Assembly (NCBI RefSeq): GCF_001294625.1
Contig: NZ_CP012677.1
Location: forward strand, 1,674,001-1,738,000
Direction: 5' to 3'
Origin: Arthrobacter alpinus
Lineage (GTDB): Bacteria; Actinomycetota; Actinomycetes; Actinomycetales; Micrococcaceae
Length of the DNA stretch: 64,000 nt
The notes under the pieces were generated by a model. It worked only from the letters and a program-made list of their open reading frames with translations. It had not been told where the DNA came from and did not search any database. Of this stretch, positions 29,179 through 39,819 are shown piece after piece (positions within the stretch are counted from its first letter, which is position 1; every line of letters begins with the position of its first letter). The translations under genes were made by a program, and so were the position numbers.

Positions 29179-30176
29179 GAATGGTCCTTTACAGAGGGCG
29201 TGGTGGGGGTTTCGCGCAAATCTCCGGACAGGAGCAGGTACAGCGCGGCCATGCGCACCGAAACGCCGTTGCGCACTTGAGCCAGCACTGTCGAGCGCGG
29301 GGAGTCCGCCGCCGCCGAGGAGATTTCCAGGCCACGGTTCATGGGGCCGGGGTGCATGATGATGGTGTCCTTGAGATCGAGCGCGTCCAGCCTTGCCAGG
29401 CGTGCATCGTCAAATCCCCACCGGCGGGCATACTCGCGGGTGGATGGGAAGAAGGAGGCGTTCATGCGTTCGGCCTGCACGCGCAGCATCATGACCGCGT
29501 CAACTCCTTTGTCCAGGGCGGCATCGAGGTCATAAGTGACCTCGCAGGGCCAATGCTCGACGCCGACCGGCAGCAAGGTGGGCGGGGCCACCAAGGTAAC
29601 GTGGGCACCCAGGGTACGCAGCAGCCACACGTTGGAGCGGGCCACCCGGGAGTGCAGCACATCCCCTGCGATGAGAACCCGCATGCCCGACAGGTCAGCC
29701 CCCACCGAGGGGATGCCTTGCAGCTTGGACCAGTGCGCACGCATCGTGAAAGCGTCAAGCAGGGCCTGTGTGGGGTGGGCGTGGGTGCCGTCACCGGCAT
29801 TGATGACGGCCGCGTCGATCCAGCCGGAGGTGGCCAGGCGGGCCGGGGCACCCGAGGCCCAATGCCGGATAACGACGGCGTCCGCGCCCATGGCCTGCAG
29901 GGTCTGGGCGGTGTCCTTCAGGGATTCCCCCTTGGACACCGAGGAGCCCTTCGCACTGAAGTTGATGACATCCGCGGAGAGGCGTTTCGCCGCGGCTTCG
30001 AAGGAGATTCGCGTGCGGGTGGAGTCCTCAAAGAACAAGTTCACCACGGTTCGTCCACGCAGGGCGGGAAGCTTTTTAATTTCCCGCTCCCCCACGGCAG
30101 CCATCTCCTGGGCGGTGTCCAAGATGGCCAGCGTATGCTCACGGCTCAGCTGTTCAGTTCCCAGCAGATGCCTCAT
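29175..30176 (-). CDS. pyrB: aspartate carbamoyltransferase, catalytic subunit
   Basis: Joins carbamoyl phosphate to aspartate, the committed pyrimidine step. The 333-residue protein has the carbamoyl-phosphate motif [11 protein letters not shown] and [11 protein letters not shown], with LRVQAERM and the PGPMNRG loop in the aspartate domain. It overlaps pyrR and pyrC by four bases each. No regulatory chain (pyrI) is present, so control probably comes from PyrR at the RNA level. Confidence 0.97.
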   Translation of the reverse strand: MRHLLGTEQLSREHTLAILDTAQEMAAVGEREIKKLPALRGRTVVNLFFEDSTRTRISFEAAAKRLSADVINFSAKGSSVSKGESLKDTAQTLQAMGADAVVIRHWASGAPARLATSGWIDAAVINAGDGTHAHPTQALLDAFTMRAHWSKLQGIPSVGADLSGMRVLIAGDVLHSRVARSNVWLLRTLGAHVTLVAPPTLLPVGVEHWPCEVTYDLDAALDKGVDAVMMLRVQAERMNASFFPSTREYARRWGFDDARLARLDALDLKDTIIMHPGPMNRGLEISSAAADSPRSTVLAQVRNGVSVRMAALYLLLSGDLRETPTTPSVKDHS

Positions 30177-30862
30177 GCGCCAGCCTCAATAACCACTTCG
30201 TCGGTGACATCCGCGCCGTCGATCTCGGCAAGCCGAACCCGGACTTTTTCACTGGAGGAGGTGGGCAGGTTCTTGCCCACATGATCGGCCCGGATGGGCA
30301 GTTCACGGTGGCCGCGATCCACCAGGACGGCCAGGCGCACTGCCCGCGGCCGGCCCAAATCCACTAATGCGTCCAGGGCGGCCCGGATGGTCCGTCCCGA
30401 GTACAGGACGTCATCAACGAGGACGATGACCTTGTTATCGATGCCGGAGACCGGAAGCTGGGTGCGCTGGGGGGCACGGGTGGGTTGGTGGGCTAGATCG
30501 TCTCGGAACATGGTGACGTCAAGCTGGCCCACGATGGCTGCCGGGTCGATGCTCGGATCGGTGGCAGCTAGTTTGGCGGCCAACCGCTGGGCAAGAGGGT
30601 AGCCGCGGCGCGGGATGCCCAACAAGAGGAGGTTTTCCGAGCCCTTGTTCGCTTCCAAAATCTCATAAGCGATCCGGGTCAACGCCCTGTCGATGTCTGC
30701 GGCGCTCAACACCACACGGGAGGAAGCTCCGGCGCCCCCTGCGTTCTCTCCCACCGCAGTGGAGTCGCTGGGTACTGCAGTGGAGTCGCTGGATACTATG
30801 GAGCTGCTGGGTACTGTGAAGCTGCTAGGTACAAGCTCAAAAGGCATAGAGGAGCTAGTCAT
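30173..30862 (-). CDS. pyrR: bifunctional PyrR: pyr operon RNA-binding regulator / uracil phosphoribosyltransferase
   Basis: Binds the pyr leader RNA when UMP is plentiful and can convert uracil and PRPP to UMP. The type I PRTase fold shows the PRPP loop [20 protein letters not shown] and [13 protein letters not shown]. From ATG at 30862 it has 229 residues. The first 45 or so are a Ser/Thr/Val repeat tail, absent from ordinary PyrR proteins, which normally start near [12 protein letters not shown]. The tail may be real or the true start may be internal. First gene of the superoperon, just behind a PyrR-loop motif. Confidence 0.94.
   Translation of the reverse strand: MTSSSMPFELVPSSFTVPSSSIVSSDSTAVPSDSTAVGENAGGAGASSRVVLSAADIDRALTRIAYEILEANKGSENLLLLGIPRRGYPLAQRLAAKLAATDPSIDPAAIVGQLDVTMFRDDLAHQPTRAPQRTQLPVSGIDNKVIVLVDDVLYSGRTIRAALDALVDLGRPRAVRLAVLVDRGHRELPIRADHVGKNLPTSSSEKVRVRLAEIDGADVTDEVVIEAGA
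30756..30833. repeat. degenerate 18/21-bp tandem repeats in the pyrR 5' end
   Basis: Two 21-bp copies (30756-30776, 30777-30797; 20 of 21 identical) are followed by two related 18-bp copies (30798-30815, 30816-30833). On the coding strand they give [26 protein letters not shown]. All are multiples of three, so the frame is kept. Confidence 0.85.
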
Positions 30863-30875
30863 TACCTCAGGCCCC

Positions 30876-30902
30876 CTTTCCCCGCCTCACAGGACGGAAT
30901 TA
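30876..30902 (-). promoter_or_regulatory. PyrR-binding loop in the pyr operon leader
   Basis: On the minus strand the leader reads UUCCG-UCCUGUGAGG-CGGGGAA about 14-40 bases before the pyrR ATG. UCCUGUGAGGC matches the conserved PyrR recognition loop UCCNGNGAGGY, and the flanks can pair (UUCCG with CGG..AA). It lies right upstream of the AAGGGGG ribosome-binding region with no terminator, so PyrR probably blocks translation, as described for mycobacteria, rather than causing early termination. The mechanism is inferred. Confidence 0.7.
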
Positions 30903-31009
30903 AAAGGATGTTTGCACCGCCAAATCTACCACAGCGCCCCCTCTCTCCCGCCCCCGGCGGGGTGTGCTGCCCTTTGGAGCGGCCCGCCCTTGGCCCTAGT
31001 GTTAGGGGT

Positions 31010-32425
31010 ATGACTGAACCAGGGCGGGCGCCGCATCCCCAAGGCAACAACCCCGACCGGCAGCGTCCAGGCGACGGCGCACCGCTGGCGCAACCGCACT
31101 ACGCCCAGGCGCCGCTGGCGCCAGCATCCCAGCCGCTGGCCGCACCCGCCTACGCCGCGGCGGGAGGTACGGGCGCTCCAGGCGCTCCGTCGCCGGAGTA
31201 TTGGATGCACGCCCCACCGGTGAAGCACCGGCACAAGGGCACCGGCCTGAAGGTGACTAACATCATCTTGTTGTGTGTGCTGATCCTGGTCACTGCGGGA
31301 ACCCTGACCGTCTTTGCGTGGTCCATTGGTGTCAGCGTATTCCTGATCTGCGGGGCACTGGCAATGATTCCCTTAAGCATCTGCGTTGCCGCCCTAGTGT
31401 GGATTGACCGTTGGGAGCCTGAACCGAAGACCGCCTTGTTGCTTGGCTTCTGCTGGGGCGCCGGCATGGCCGTCATCACCACCTTGATCCTGGGCAGCTG
31501 GGTGCAGCCGCTGCTGCTCATCGCAAGTAACGCCTCAACGGATTCCGACGTGATCGGCGCCGTCGTCCAGGCTCCACTGGTGGAAGAGCTTTGCAAGGGT
31601 GCCGGGGTGCTGCTGTTGTTTTTCCTGCGCCGACGCACCTTTGACGGTCCCATCGACGGGCTGGTCTATGCCGGCATCATTGCAGCAGGCTTCGCCTTCA
31701 CCGAGAACATCCTCTACTTTGGCAACGCCTGGGCCGAAGGCGACGGCCTTGCCGGGGCCCTCGTGGGGACCTTCGTGATGCGCGGGCTAATGTCACCATT
31801 TGCCCATGTCATGTTCACGGGCGCCCTGGGCATCTGCGTTGGCTACGCTGCACGCCGCGGCGGTACCGCAATGGTGCTGGGCGCCTGGGCGGTGGGGCTG
31901 ATTCCAGCCATGTTGTTGCACGGTTTGTGGAACGGCCTGACCTTCATCGGCGGGAGCTTCTTTGTGATGTACCTGATGCTGCAGGTGCCCATCTTCGTAT
32001 CCTTCATTGGTGTCATCGTGTTGTTGCGCCGCTCGGAGGCAAAACTCACCCGGGAGCGACTGGCCGACTATGTGCCGTCAGGGTGGTTCAGCCCCCAAGA
32101 GGTGCCGATGCTCGCAACAGGTTCCGGCCGGCGTCATGCGCTGACATGGGCCAAGAGCTTCGGGGCGGGGCCGGCCATGAAGGAACTGATTCGCCTCGCC
32201 ACCCGTTTGGCATTCACCAGGAACCGGTTGCTGGTCGACGCCAAGGGCGCCCCGGGCCGCGCTGGCGCCGCCCGGTTCACTGCGGCACAGGCCCAGGAGC
32301 TGGAACTACTCAACCGCTCAACCGCCACACGTGGGGAACTTCTGGGCCAGCACGCCGCAGCGCTCTGGCGCGCACGGCAGCTCCAGGCGAGCAGGTACCA
32401 GCCAAATTGGCCGCCCCACAGCTAG
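31010..32425 (+). CDS. PrsW-family intramembrane metalloprotease
   Basis: Polytopic membrane protease of the CPBP/PrsW superfamily. From ATG at 31010 it is 471 residues: a Pro/Ala-rich cytoplasmic tail of about 80, then around eight hydrophobic segments, then a soluble C-terminal part. Active-site motifs are intact: EELCKG (EExxK), FAFTENILYF (FxxxEN), HVMFTG and LHGLWNG. PrsW of Bacillus cleaves an anti-sigma factor; no such partner is adjacent here, so the substrate is unknown. Divergent from pyrR; a bidirectional promoter region lies between. Confidence 0.9.
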   Translation: MTEPGRAPHPQGNNPDRQRPGDGAPLAQPHYAQAPLAPASQPLAAPAYAAAGGTGAPGAPSPEYWMHAPPVKHRHKGTGLKVTNIILLCVLILVTAGTLTVFAWSIGVSVFLICGALAMIPLSICVAALVWIDRWEPEPKTALLLGFCWGAGMAVITTLILGSWVQPLLLIASNASTDSDVIGAVVQAPLVEELCKGAGVLLLFFLRRRTFDGPIDGLVYAGIIAAGFAFTENILYFGNAWAEGDGLAGALVGTFVMRGLMSPFAHVMFTGALGICVGYAARRGGTAMVLGAWAVGLIPAMLLHGLWNGLTFIGGSFFVMYLMLQVPIFVSFIGVIVLLRRSEAKLTRERLADYVPSGWFSPQEVPMLATGSGRRHALTWAKSFGAGPAMKELIRLATRLAFTRNRLLVDAKGAPGRAGAARFTAAQAQELELLNRSTATRGELLGQHAAALWRARQLQASRYQPNWPPHS

Positions 32426-32442
32426 CCGGCCTTAAACAACTG

Positions 32443-32480
32443 ACCCGCACCCGGAAACGAGATCCAGGTGCGGGTTCTTT
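32443..32480 (+). terminator. terminator after prsW (shared with nusB)
   Basis: ACCCGCACC and GGTGCGGGT pair over 9 bp around a 15-base loop and are followed on the plus strand by TCTTTG. On the minus strand the same hairpin follows nusB with a weaker TTGTTT tail, so it can serve both convergent transcripts. Confidence 0.7.
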
Positions 32481-32526
32481 GTAAGGGCCCCACGCCGAGC
32501 TTGCTACGTGTAGGAGGGTGCGGGGA

Positions 32527-32973
32527 TCAGGCCAGCAGGGTTGGCTTGACCTGTTGCAGGCGGCCCAGGAGTCCGTTGACGAACTGGGGGGACTCGTCGG
32601 TGGAGAGCGTCTTGGCCAACTCGACCGCCTCACTGACAGCGACGGCGTCGGGAACGTCATCGTTGAACAACAGCTCCCACGTGCCGATGCGCAGGATGAT
32701 GCGATCGACGGCCGGCATGCGTTCCAGCGTCCAGCCCTGCGAGTACGTCTGCAGGTACTCATCGATGCTTTCCTGCATGGCCGTGACGCCTTCAACAAGG
32801 TCTACCGTGTACACGTTGATGACCTGATCGGCAACGATGCGCCGCGCCGTCATTGCTGAAAGCGCACTTACGTCACGTTGTTCGGCCTCGAACAAGATGT
32901 CCAAGGCGCGGCGGCGAGCCTTGCTCCGCGCCGAGTTGGGTTTGCCCGTGGGGCTAGTTTGAGCGCTTGCCAC
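32527..32973 (-). CDS. nusB: transcription antitermination protein NusB
   Basis: All-helical RNA-binding factor that, with NusE (S10), supports rRNA antitermination. 148 residues; the family segments ARRRALDILFEAEQR and VDRIILRIGTWELLF, then AVELAKTLSTDESPQFVNGLLG, are all present. The GTG start overlaps the efp stop (TAGTG). Last gene of the aro-efp block. Confidence 0.95.
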   Translation of the reverse strand: MASAQTSPTGKPNSARSKARRRALDILFEAEQRDVSALSAMTARRIVADQVINVYTVDLVEGVTAMQESIDEYLQTYSQGWTLERMPAVDRIILRIGTWELLFNDDVPDAVAVSEAVELAKTLSTDESPQFVNGLLGRLQQVKPTLLA

Positions 32974-33536
32974 TACTCGCTTACACGTCCCAAGTAGCTG
33001 CCGTCACGGGTATCAACCTTGACGAGGGTGTCGTTGTCAACGAACAAAGGAACCTGGATCTCGTAGCCGGTCTCCACCGTGGCGGGCTTGGTTCCGGCGG
33101 AGGAGCGGTCACCCTGCAGACCGGGCTCGGTGTAGGTGATGCGCAGCTGCACCGACGGAGGCAACTCAATGTACAGCGGGGTGCCTTCGTGCAAAGCAAT
33201 GGTGACGTTGATGTTTTCCAACAAGAAGTTGGTGGCATCCCCGACAGTCTTGGCCGAAACAGTCAGTTGGTCGTAGTTCTGGTTGTCCATGAAGACGAAG
33301 TCTTCGCCATCCTGATACAGGTACTGGTAATCGGAGCGGTCCACTGTGGCTGTTTCGATCTTCAAGCCGGCGTTGAACGTCTTGTCGACAACCTTGCCGG
33401 AGAGGATGTTGCGCATCTTGGTGCGGACAAACGCGCCGCCCTTGCCCGGCTTGACGTGCTGGAACTCAATGACGTTCCAGAGCTGTCCCTCAAGCTTGAG
33501 GACGGTGCCATTCTTAATGTCGTTAGTCGTTGCCAA
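32973..33536 (-). CDS. efp: elongation factor P
   Basis: Relieves ribosome stalling at polyproline. From TTG at 33536 it has 187 residues, the standard length; AAGAGG lies at good spacing upstream, which decides against a longer frame. Family motifs: [32 protein letters not shown] (tip loop with Lys between PG and GG) and the C-terminal [21 protein letters not shown] signature region. Actinobacterial EF-P of this PGKGG type often works without the lysine modifications known in E. coli; that is not readable here. Confidence 0.96.
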   Translation of the reverse strand: MATTNDIKNGTVLKLEGQLWNVIEFQHVKPGKGGAFVRTKMRNILSGKVVDKTFNAGLKIETATVDRSDYQYLYQDGEDFVFMDNQNYDQLTVSAKTVGDATNFLLENINVTIALHEGTPLYIELPPSVQLRITYTEPGLQGDRSSAGTKPATVETGYEIQVPLFVDNDTLVKVDTRDGSYLGRVSE

Positions 33537-33652
33537 AGGTCGCCTCTTACGTATAAGTGTTATCAAAAATCCATTGATCATACTACCGCACGGCGCCAGC
33601 GAACTGCTACTTTTCCGCCGTGAAGTGCGCACCGGCACATGCCTGGACGCTC

Positions 33653-34153
33653 TCAGGTACTCTCGGCCAGGTCCAGGGCACGTTGTAAGGACACGGTGGA
33701 GGAATAGATGGCGCTTGCATCGGCCCCTGCCGCAACCCGCTGCTGCAGTGCCGTGGAGAAACTCTTCGCGGCCGGCCCATACCTGCCGCTGCTGAAGTAC
33801 ACCTTCCCCAGTTGCTGGTAAATCCATGCCTCCACGGAGGTCCCCGCCACCTCAGGCAGTAGGGCCTTGAGCAGGCGCTCGGCCCTGTCGAAGTGCTTGG
33901 TTGCCCGGAGTACTTCGGCATCGAGGACTTGCAGGCGCACTGACTCCGGATCGGTCAGGCGGGCATCGGCCGCCATCTCCGCGGCCTCGGCGGTGAGTCC
34001 GCGGGCCAGCAGGACAAAGATGTGGTCCGCGGGGTCCGCGGAGAGTTCCAGCGCCTGCTCACACTTGTCCTCGTCGACAACCTCCGGCAGCAGTGTTTGC
34101 GGGTTCAATGCGGTGCCCGGGAAGCCCGCCGACGGCCAATCCTTCAGTCCCAC
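33653..34153 (-). CDS. tetratricopeptide-repeat-like protein
   Basis: A 166-residue helical protein with TPR-like pairs, clearest at [31 protein letters not shown] (about residues 107-138) and an earlier pair near [13 protein letters not shown]. No signal peptide or catalytic motif. It starts one base before the aroB stop region and is followed by a 116-base gap that holds the efp leader. Position between aroB and efp suggests co-transcription with the shikimate genes; partner unknown. Confidence 0.75.
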   Translation of the reverse strand: MGLKDWPSAGFPGTALNPQTLLPEVVDEDKCEQALELSADPADHIFVLLARGLTAEAAEMAADARLTDPESVRLQVLDAEVLRATKHFDRAERLLKALLPEVAGTSVEAWIYQQLGKVYFSSGRYGPAAKSFSTALQQRVAAGADASAIYSSTVSLQRALDLAEST

Positions 34154-35819
<1,666 letters not shown>

Positions 35820-35820
<1 letters not shown>

Positions 35821-37019
35821 CAGAGCCCCAGCGTGTCCAAGTTCACCGGAATCGAGGCCAGGTAACTGTTCATGTTCCGCTCGGTTTCGGGCATGGAGTC
35901 CCCGCCGAACTTCTCCAGCAGCGCCTCGGCCAGCACCAGTGCAGTCATGGCCTCGGCCACCACACCCGCGGCAGGCACGGCGCACACATCCGAACGTTGA
36001 TGGTGGGCCTTGGCTGGCTCCCCCGTGGCAACATCGATGGTCTTCAGGGCGCGCGGGACCGTGGCAATGGGTTTCATGGCGGCGCGGACGCGCAACACAT
36101 CTCCGATGCTCATACCGCCCTCAATGCCGCCTGCGCGGTTGGAGGTGCGCACTATCCGGCCGTCGCCGTCGCGCTCAATCTCGTCGTGGGCGGCCGAGCC
36201 GCGGCGGGCCGCCGTGGCAAAGCCGTCACCTACCTCCACACCCTTGATGGCCTGGATACCCATGAGGGCCCCCGCCAGGCGGGAGTCCAGGCGGCGGTCC
36301 CAGTGCACGTAACTGCCTAGGCCCGGCGGCAGGCCGTACGCCAAAACCTCGACGACGCCACCAAGGGTTTCGCCTTGCTTCTGGGCCACGTCAACCTCGG
36401 CCACCATTGCTGCGGACGTGGCGGTATCAAAGCAACGCAAGGGGTCCGCGTCCAGGGCCGCAACGTCGGCAAAAACGGGCAGGGCCGCCCCCTCGGGCGA
36501 GGCGACGCCGGCAATCTGCACGGTGTGGCTGACAAGGCGGACACCTACTGCGGCCAGGATTTGGGCGGCCACCACCCCGAGTGCCACACGTGTGGCCGTC
36601 TCGCGGGCGCTGGCACGTTCCAGGACCGGGCGGGCTTCGTCAAAGGCGTACTTTTGCATGCCCGTGAAGTCGGCGTGGCCGGGGCGCGGTCGTGTCAGAG
36701 GCGCGTTGCGGGCCTGGTTGGCCAGCTCGGCCGGGTCCACCGGGTCCGCTGACATGATCTGTTCCCATTTGGGCCATTCGGAGTTGGCGATCTGGATTGC
36801 CACCGGACCGCCTTGGGTCAGGCCATGGCGGACGCCACCCAAGATGGTGACTATATCCTGCTCAAATTTCATGCGGGCGCCGCGGCCGTAGCCAAGCCTG
36901 CGCCGTGCCAGGGCATCCTGGATCAGGGCACTGGTGAGCTCAACCCCGGCCGGGACGCCTTCAATAATTCCCACAAGGGCCGGGCCATGTGATTCTCCGG
37001 CGGTTAACCAACGCAACAT
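35820..37019 (-). CDS. aroC: chorismate synthase
   Basis: Converts EPSP to chorismate using reduced FMN. From ATG at 37019 (GGAGAG directly upstream) it has 399 residues and begins [20 protein letters not shown], the usual N-terminus. Other signatures: [28 protein letters not shown] and [12 protein letters not shown]. Located 20 bases after aroE and overlapping aroK. Together with aroE, aroK and aroB it forms a tight shikimate cluster. Confidence 0.97.
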
Positions 37020-37039
37020 ACTCTCCATCCTGCCATGTT

Positions 37040-37942
37040 CTACGCGTGCCATTCGTAAGGGGGGCGCCGAGCCAGCCCAAGTGCGTCGCACATCACATTG
37101 AGGATGTCCCCGACGCGTCCAGTGACGCGGTCTTGATACCCGCCGGCCCCGGCAAACAGTTTCACTTGTTCCACGCCTTGATACAAAAGCATCTCAATCC
37201 CCGGAACCACGGTGCCGCCCTTGGCCTGCCAGCTGGTGGCTAGGGCACTGGGCCAGGGGTCGTAGGCCACGTCGAGCAAGCAGGCGCCGGACACGGTGGC
37301 CGCCTGGGTGCTGAACTCTTCGGCCACTGCGTCCGCACCGTGGGGGGGAAGGGTGGAAATCACCACGTCATAGCCCGCTAGGGCGTGTGCCGCACCGTCG
37401 AAGGGCACCAGCTCGGCGGGCACCCCGAGTGCCCTGGCCACCTCCAGGGTGTCCCCGGCCTTGGCCCGATTGCGCACAAAGAGGTCCACCACAGGAGCCT
37501 TGAGCGCCCCGAGTGCGGCAACCGCTGAGACGGCGGTGCCGCCGCCACCCAAAATCGCTGCCCTCGGGCGCTCCCTCACCCCTGCATGGAGCAGGGCCTT
37601 GACGATCCCCGCAACATCGGTGTTGTCGCCGCGCATGTGCGTGGCGCCGTCGTGCGTGGTGACGATGACAGTATTCACGGCGCCCAGCGCCCGTGCCACC
37701 GGTGTCAGCTCGTCGACAAGGTCTACGGCAGCGTTTTTCAAGGGCATGGTCACCGAGAGCCCGTACCATTTGCCGGAACTGCGGACCTCTGCAAGGAAGG
37801 CGGCCAGCGCTGGCACTTCCACGTCAAACGCCGCATAGTTGTAATCGATCCCTAGTGCCGCATAGGCGGCACTGTGCAGCTGCGGAGACTTGGAGTGCCC
37901 TATGGGGTGCCCCAGCACGGCCCCGCGCAGGGCTTCACTCAC
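37040..37942 (-). CDS. aroE: shikimate dehydrogenase
   Basis: Reduces 3-dehydroshikimate with NADPH. 300 residues; substrate motif [17 protein letters not shown], catalytic Lys in [10 protein letters not shown] and Asp in GDNTDVAG, and the nucleotide loop [11 protein letters not shown] start at 37942 overlaps the mltG stop. The nucleotide loop has [10 protein letters not shown] rather than the common GAGGAARA, still within the AroE-like range. Confidence 0.93.
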   Translation of the reverse strand: MSEALRGAVLGHPIGHSKSPQLHSAAYAALGIDYNYAAFDVEVPALAAFLAEVRSSGKWYGLSVTMPLKNAAVDLVDELTPVARALGAVNTVIVTTHDGATHMRGDNTDVAGIVKALLHAGVRERPRAAILGGGGTAVSAVAALGALKAPVVDLFVRNRAKAGDTLEVARALGVPAELVPFDGAAHALAGYDVVISTLPPHGADAVAEEFSTQAATVSGACLLDVAYDPWPSALATSWQAKGGTVVPGIEMLLYQGVEQVKLFAGAGGYQDRVTGRVGDILNVMCDALGLARRPPYEWHA

Positions 37943-39216
37943 TTGTCACATTCGCCCGCATTGGCAGTGCACCAGGCAACATATTTGGCCACGTTGGCCT
38001 GGTGTTCGGCAAAGGTGGTAGCGAACAGCGTCTCACCGGTCTTCAGGTTCACCGTCACCCAGAAGTAGTACGGGTTGGCCTGAGGGTGCGCGGCAGCCAC
38101 AATGGCTTTCGCACCCGGGGAGCCGATGGGCCCCACGGGCAGGCCGGGGTTGGCGTAGGTGTTGTACAGGTTTGATTTGTCGTCCTTTTGGGCCTGTGTC
38201 AGGTTGTAGGATTTGATGCCCAACCCGTAGACCACTGTGGCGTCGGACTGCAGGAAGCCGTGCGTCTCCCCATTGGGGTTGTTGATGCGGTTCTCGATGG
38301 CTCCGGAGATCTCGGCGTAGTTCGCCTCGTTGCCCTCAAACTCGATGATGCTGGCAATAGTCAGGATCCGGTATTGTTGGGCCGGTTCGCTCACGCCTGC
38401 TGCGACTAGATTCTTTTGGGTTGCGGCCACCATCTGAGCCAGAATCCCCTTGGCATCAAGCTCCACGGGGAACCGGTACTCCCCGGGAGCTAGGTAGCCT
38501 TCAAGGTTCTTGGCCTGCGCCGGCAACCCAAATTCTGCCGGGTTGTTGGCAAGACTTTCAAATTCGGTGATGGGGATACCTGTGCTCTTGGCCAGCAGGG
38601 CAAGGGTTTCGCCCAGGCGCAGATTCTGGGACACCGCAGCGTAGTGCACCTTGGAGGGGTCACCGGCAAGCAGCACCGTGACAGCGTCTGCGGCCTTCAT
38701 CTGCAATCGCAGCTCAAAGGCTCCCGGTTGCAGCGAACCGGTTCCGTCAGCTGCAGCGAGGGCGTCAACGAACGCCTGTTCGCTGGCCACCACGTCCTTG
38801 GCTGTCAGCAAGGTGGCCACCGAACGTGCCGAGGACCCTGCCGGAACCATGACTTGCACGGAGCCAGTGCCCGGGCCCGGGTAGTCGGCTGCGGTGAAAC
38901 CGCCCAGCATGGGTTTGATCGATTGCACAACAAAGAACACTACGGCGGCGAACATGACCAGAATAAGAAAAAAGACTACTGTGCGGCGACGTTTGCGGAC
39001 ACGTTTGGACACGCGTGAGCTACGGCGCGAGGGTTCGTGGTGGTCCTCATACTCCAGGTGCTCCTCATAAAAGGGCTGCTCCTGGTGCTCCTCATAAAAG
39101 GGCTGATCCCGCTCATCCTCCCAGGCTGCGGCTGGCTCCTCCACCGGGTCCGGCGAGTGGGTGCCTGCTTGTTCTGCGCGGCGCGCAGCAGCACGGCTGG
39201 GGAAGATCTCACTCAT
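37939..39216 (-). CDS. mltG: endolytic murein transglycosylase (MltG/YceG-like)
   Basis: Membrane-bound lytic transglycosylase that releases growing glycan strands. 425 residues: an acidic cytoplasmic tail (1-70) with a 9-residue repeat QPFYEEH(Q/L)E, a basic stop RVRKRRR, one transmembrane helix (about 79-99), then LysM-like and YceG catalytic domains. The catalytic Glu lies in ASIIEFEG, and the LTxAQKDDKSNLYNTYANPGLPVGPI-type region is present (split here as YNTYANPGLPVGPIGSPG). A GGGAAGGA-type ribosome site precedes ATG 39216. Confidence 0.93.
   Translation of the reverse strand: MSEIFPSRAAARRAEQAGTHSPDPVEEPAAAWEDERDQPFYEEHQEQPFYEEHLEYEDHHEPSRRSSRVSKRVRKRRRTVVFFLILVMFAAVVFFVVQSIKPMLGGFTAADYPGPGTGSVQVMVPAGSSARSVATLLTAKDVVASEQAFVDALAAADGTGSLQPGAFELRLQMKAADAVTVLLAGDPSKVHYAAVSQNLRLGETLALLAKSTGIPITEFESLANNPAEFGLPAQAKNLEGYLAPGEYRFPVELDAKGILAQMVAATQKNLVAAGVSEPAQQYRILTIASIIEFEGNEANYAEISGAIENRINNPNGETHGFLQSDATVVYGLGIKSYNLTQAQKDDKSNLYNTYANPGLPVGPIGSPGAKAIVAAAHPQANPYYFWVTVNLKTGETLFATTFAEHQANVAKYVAWCTANAGECDK
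39057..39107. repeat. 27-bp tandem repeat in the mltG 5' end
   Basis: GGTGCTCCTCATAAAAGGGC recurs at 39057 and 39084, a period of 27 bp. It encodes the duplicated QPFYEEH(Q/L)E in the cytoplasmic tail of MltG. Confidence 0.85.
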
Positions 39217-39306
39217 GGTGTTGTTCCTTCCCTGATGGATGAGACTTGCGAGACTCGTGGTGAGGTGGAGATGACGGAACTCTCTTCTTGTCCGGACGGC
39301 CGGGCG

Positions 39307-39810
39307 TCACGCACGGACGTCCGGCTTCTGGGCACGCACCAGTTCCCCAACGTTAGCGTTGCGCGCCTTCTGCATGTCAATTGCCTGCTGCAAGATTCCA
39401 ACAGCGGCGACCTGATCTATTACTTTACGGTGTTCTCTGCTCCCGAGGCCAGCCGCGTGTAACGCCTGATGGGCGCTGACCGTTGTCAGGCGCTCGTCGA
39501 TCAGGCGGACGGGAACCTGCAGTCCAGCCTCTTCCATGGCCACGACCAGCAGGGCGGCATAGCTCCGGGCCATCTCCGCGGAGGCCTTTTCGGCGCCCTT
39601 GAGGGTGCGCGGGAGCCCCACGAAAACCTCCACGGCGTTCCGCTCACGGGTTTCCTTGACCACCACGCGAATGTCGCTGTTCTTCTTCGCATCACGAGAG
39701 AGGGTCTTGACGGGTGTGGCGAGGATCCCCTCACGGTCACAGGTGGCAAGGCCAACCCGGACCATGCCGACATCAACGCCAAGCTTCACACCGTAGGGAT
39801 AATCAGACAC
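39307..39810 (-). CDS. ruvX: Holliday junction resolvase-like RuvX (YqgF)
   Basis: RNase H-fold nuclease linked to pre-16S rRNA 5'-end maturation. 167 residues with the first catalytic Asp in LGVDVGMVRVGLATCD, the conserved VGLPRTLKG segment and DERLTTVSAHQAL. It sits 9 bases after alaS and 90 bases before mltG, the common actinobacterial order. Confidence 0.94.
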   Translation of the reverse strand: MSDYPYGVKLGVDVGMVRVGLATCDREGILATPVKTLSRDAKKNSDIRVVVKETRERNAVEVFVGLPRTLKGAEKASAEMARSYAALLVVAMEEAGLQVPVRLIDERLTTVSAHQALHAAGLGSREHRKVIDQVAAVGILQQAIDMQKARNANVGELVRAQKPDVRA

Positions 39811-39819
39811 GTAAGCGAC

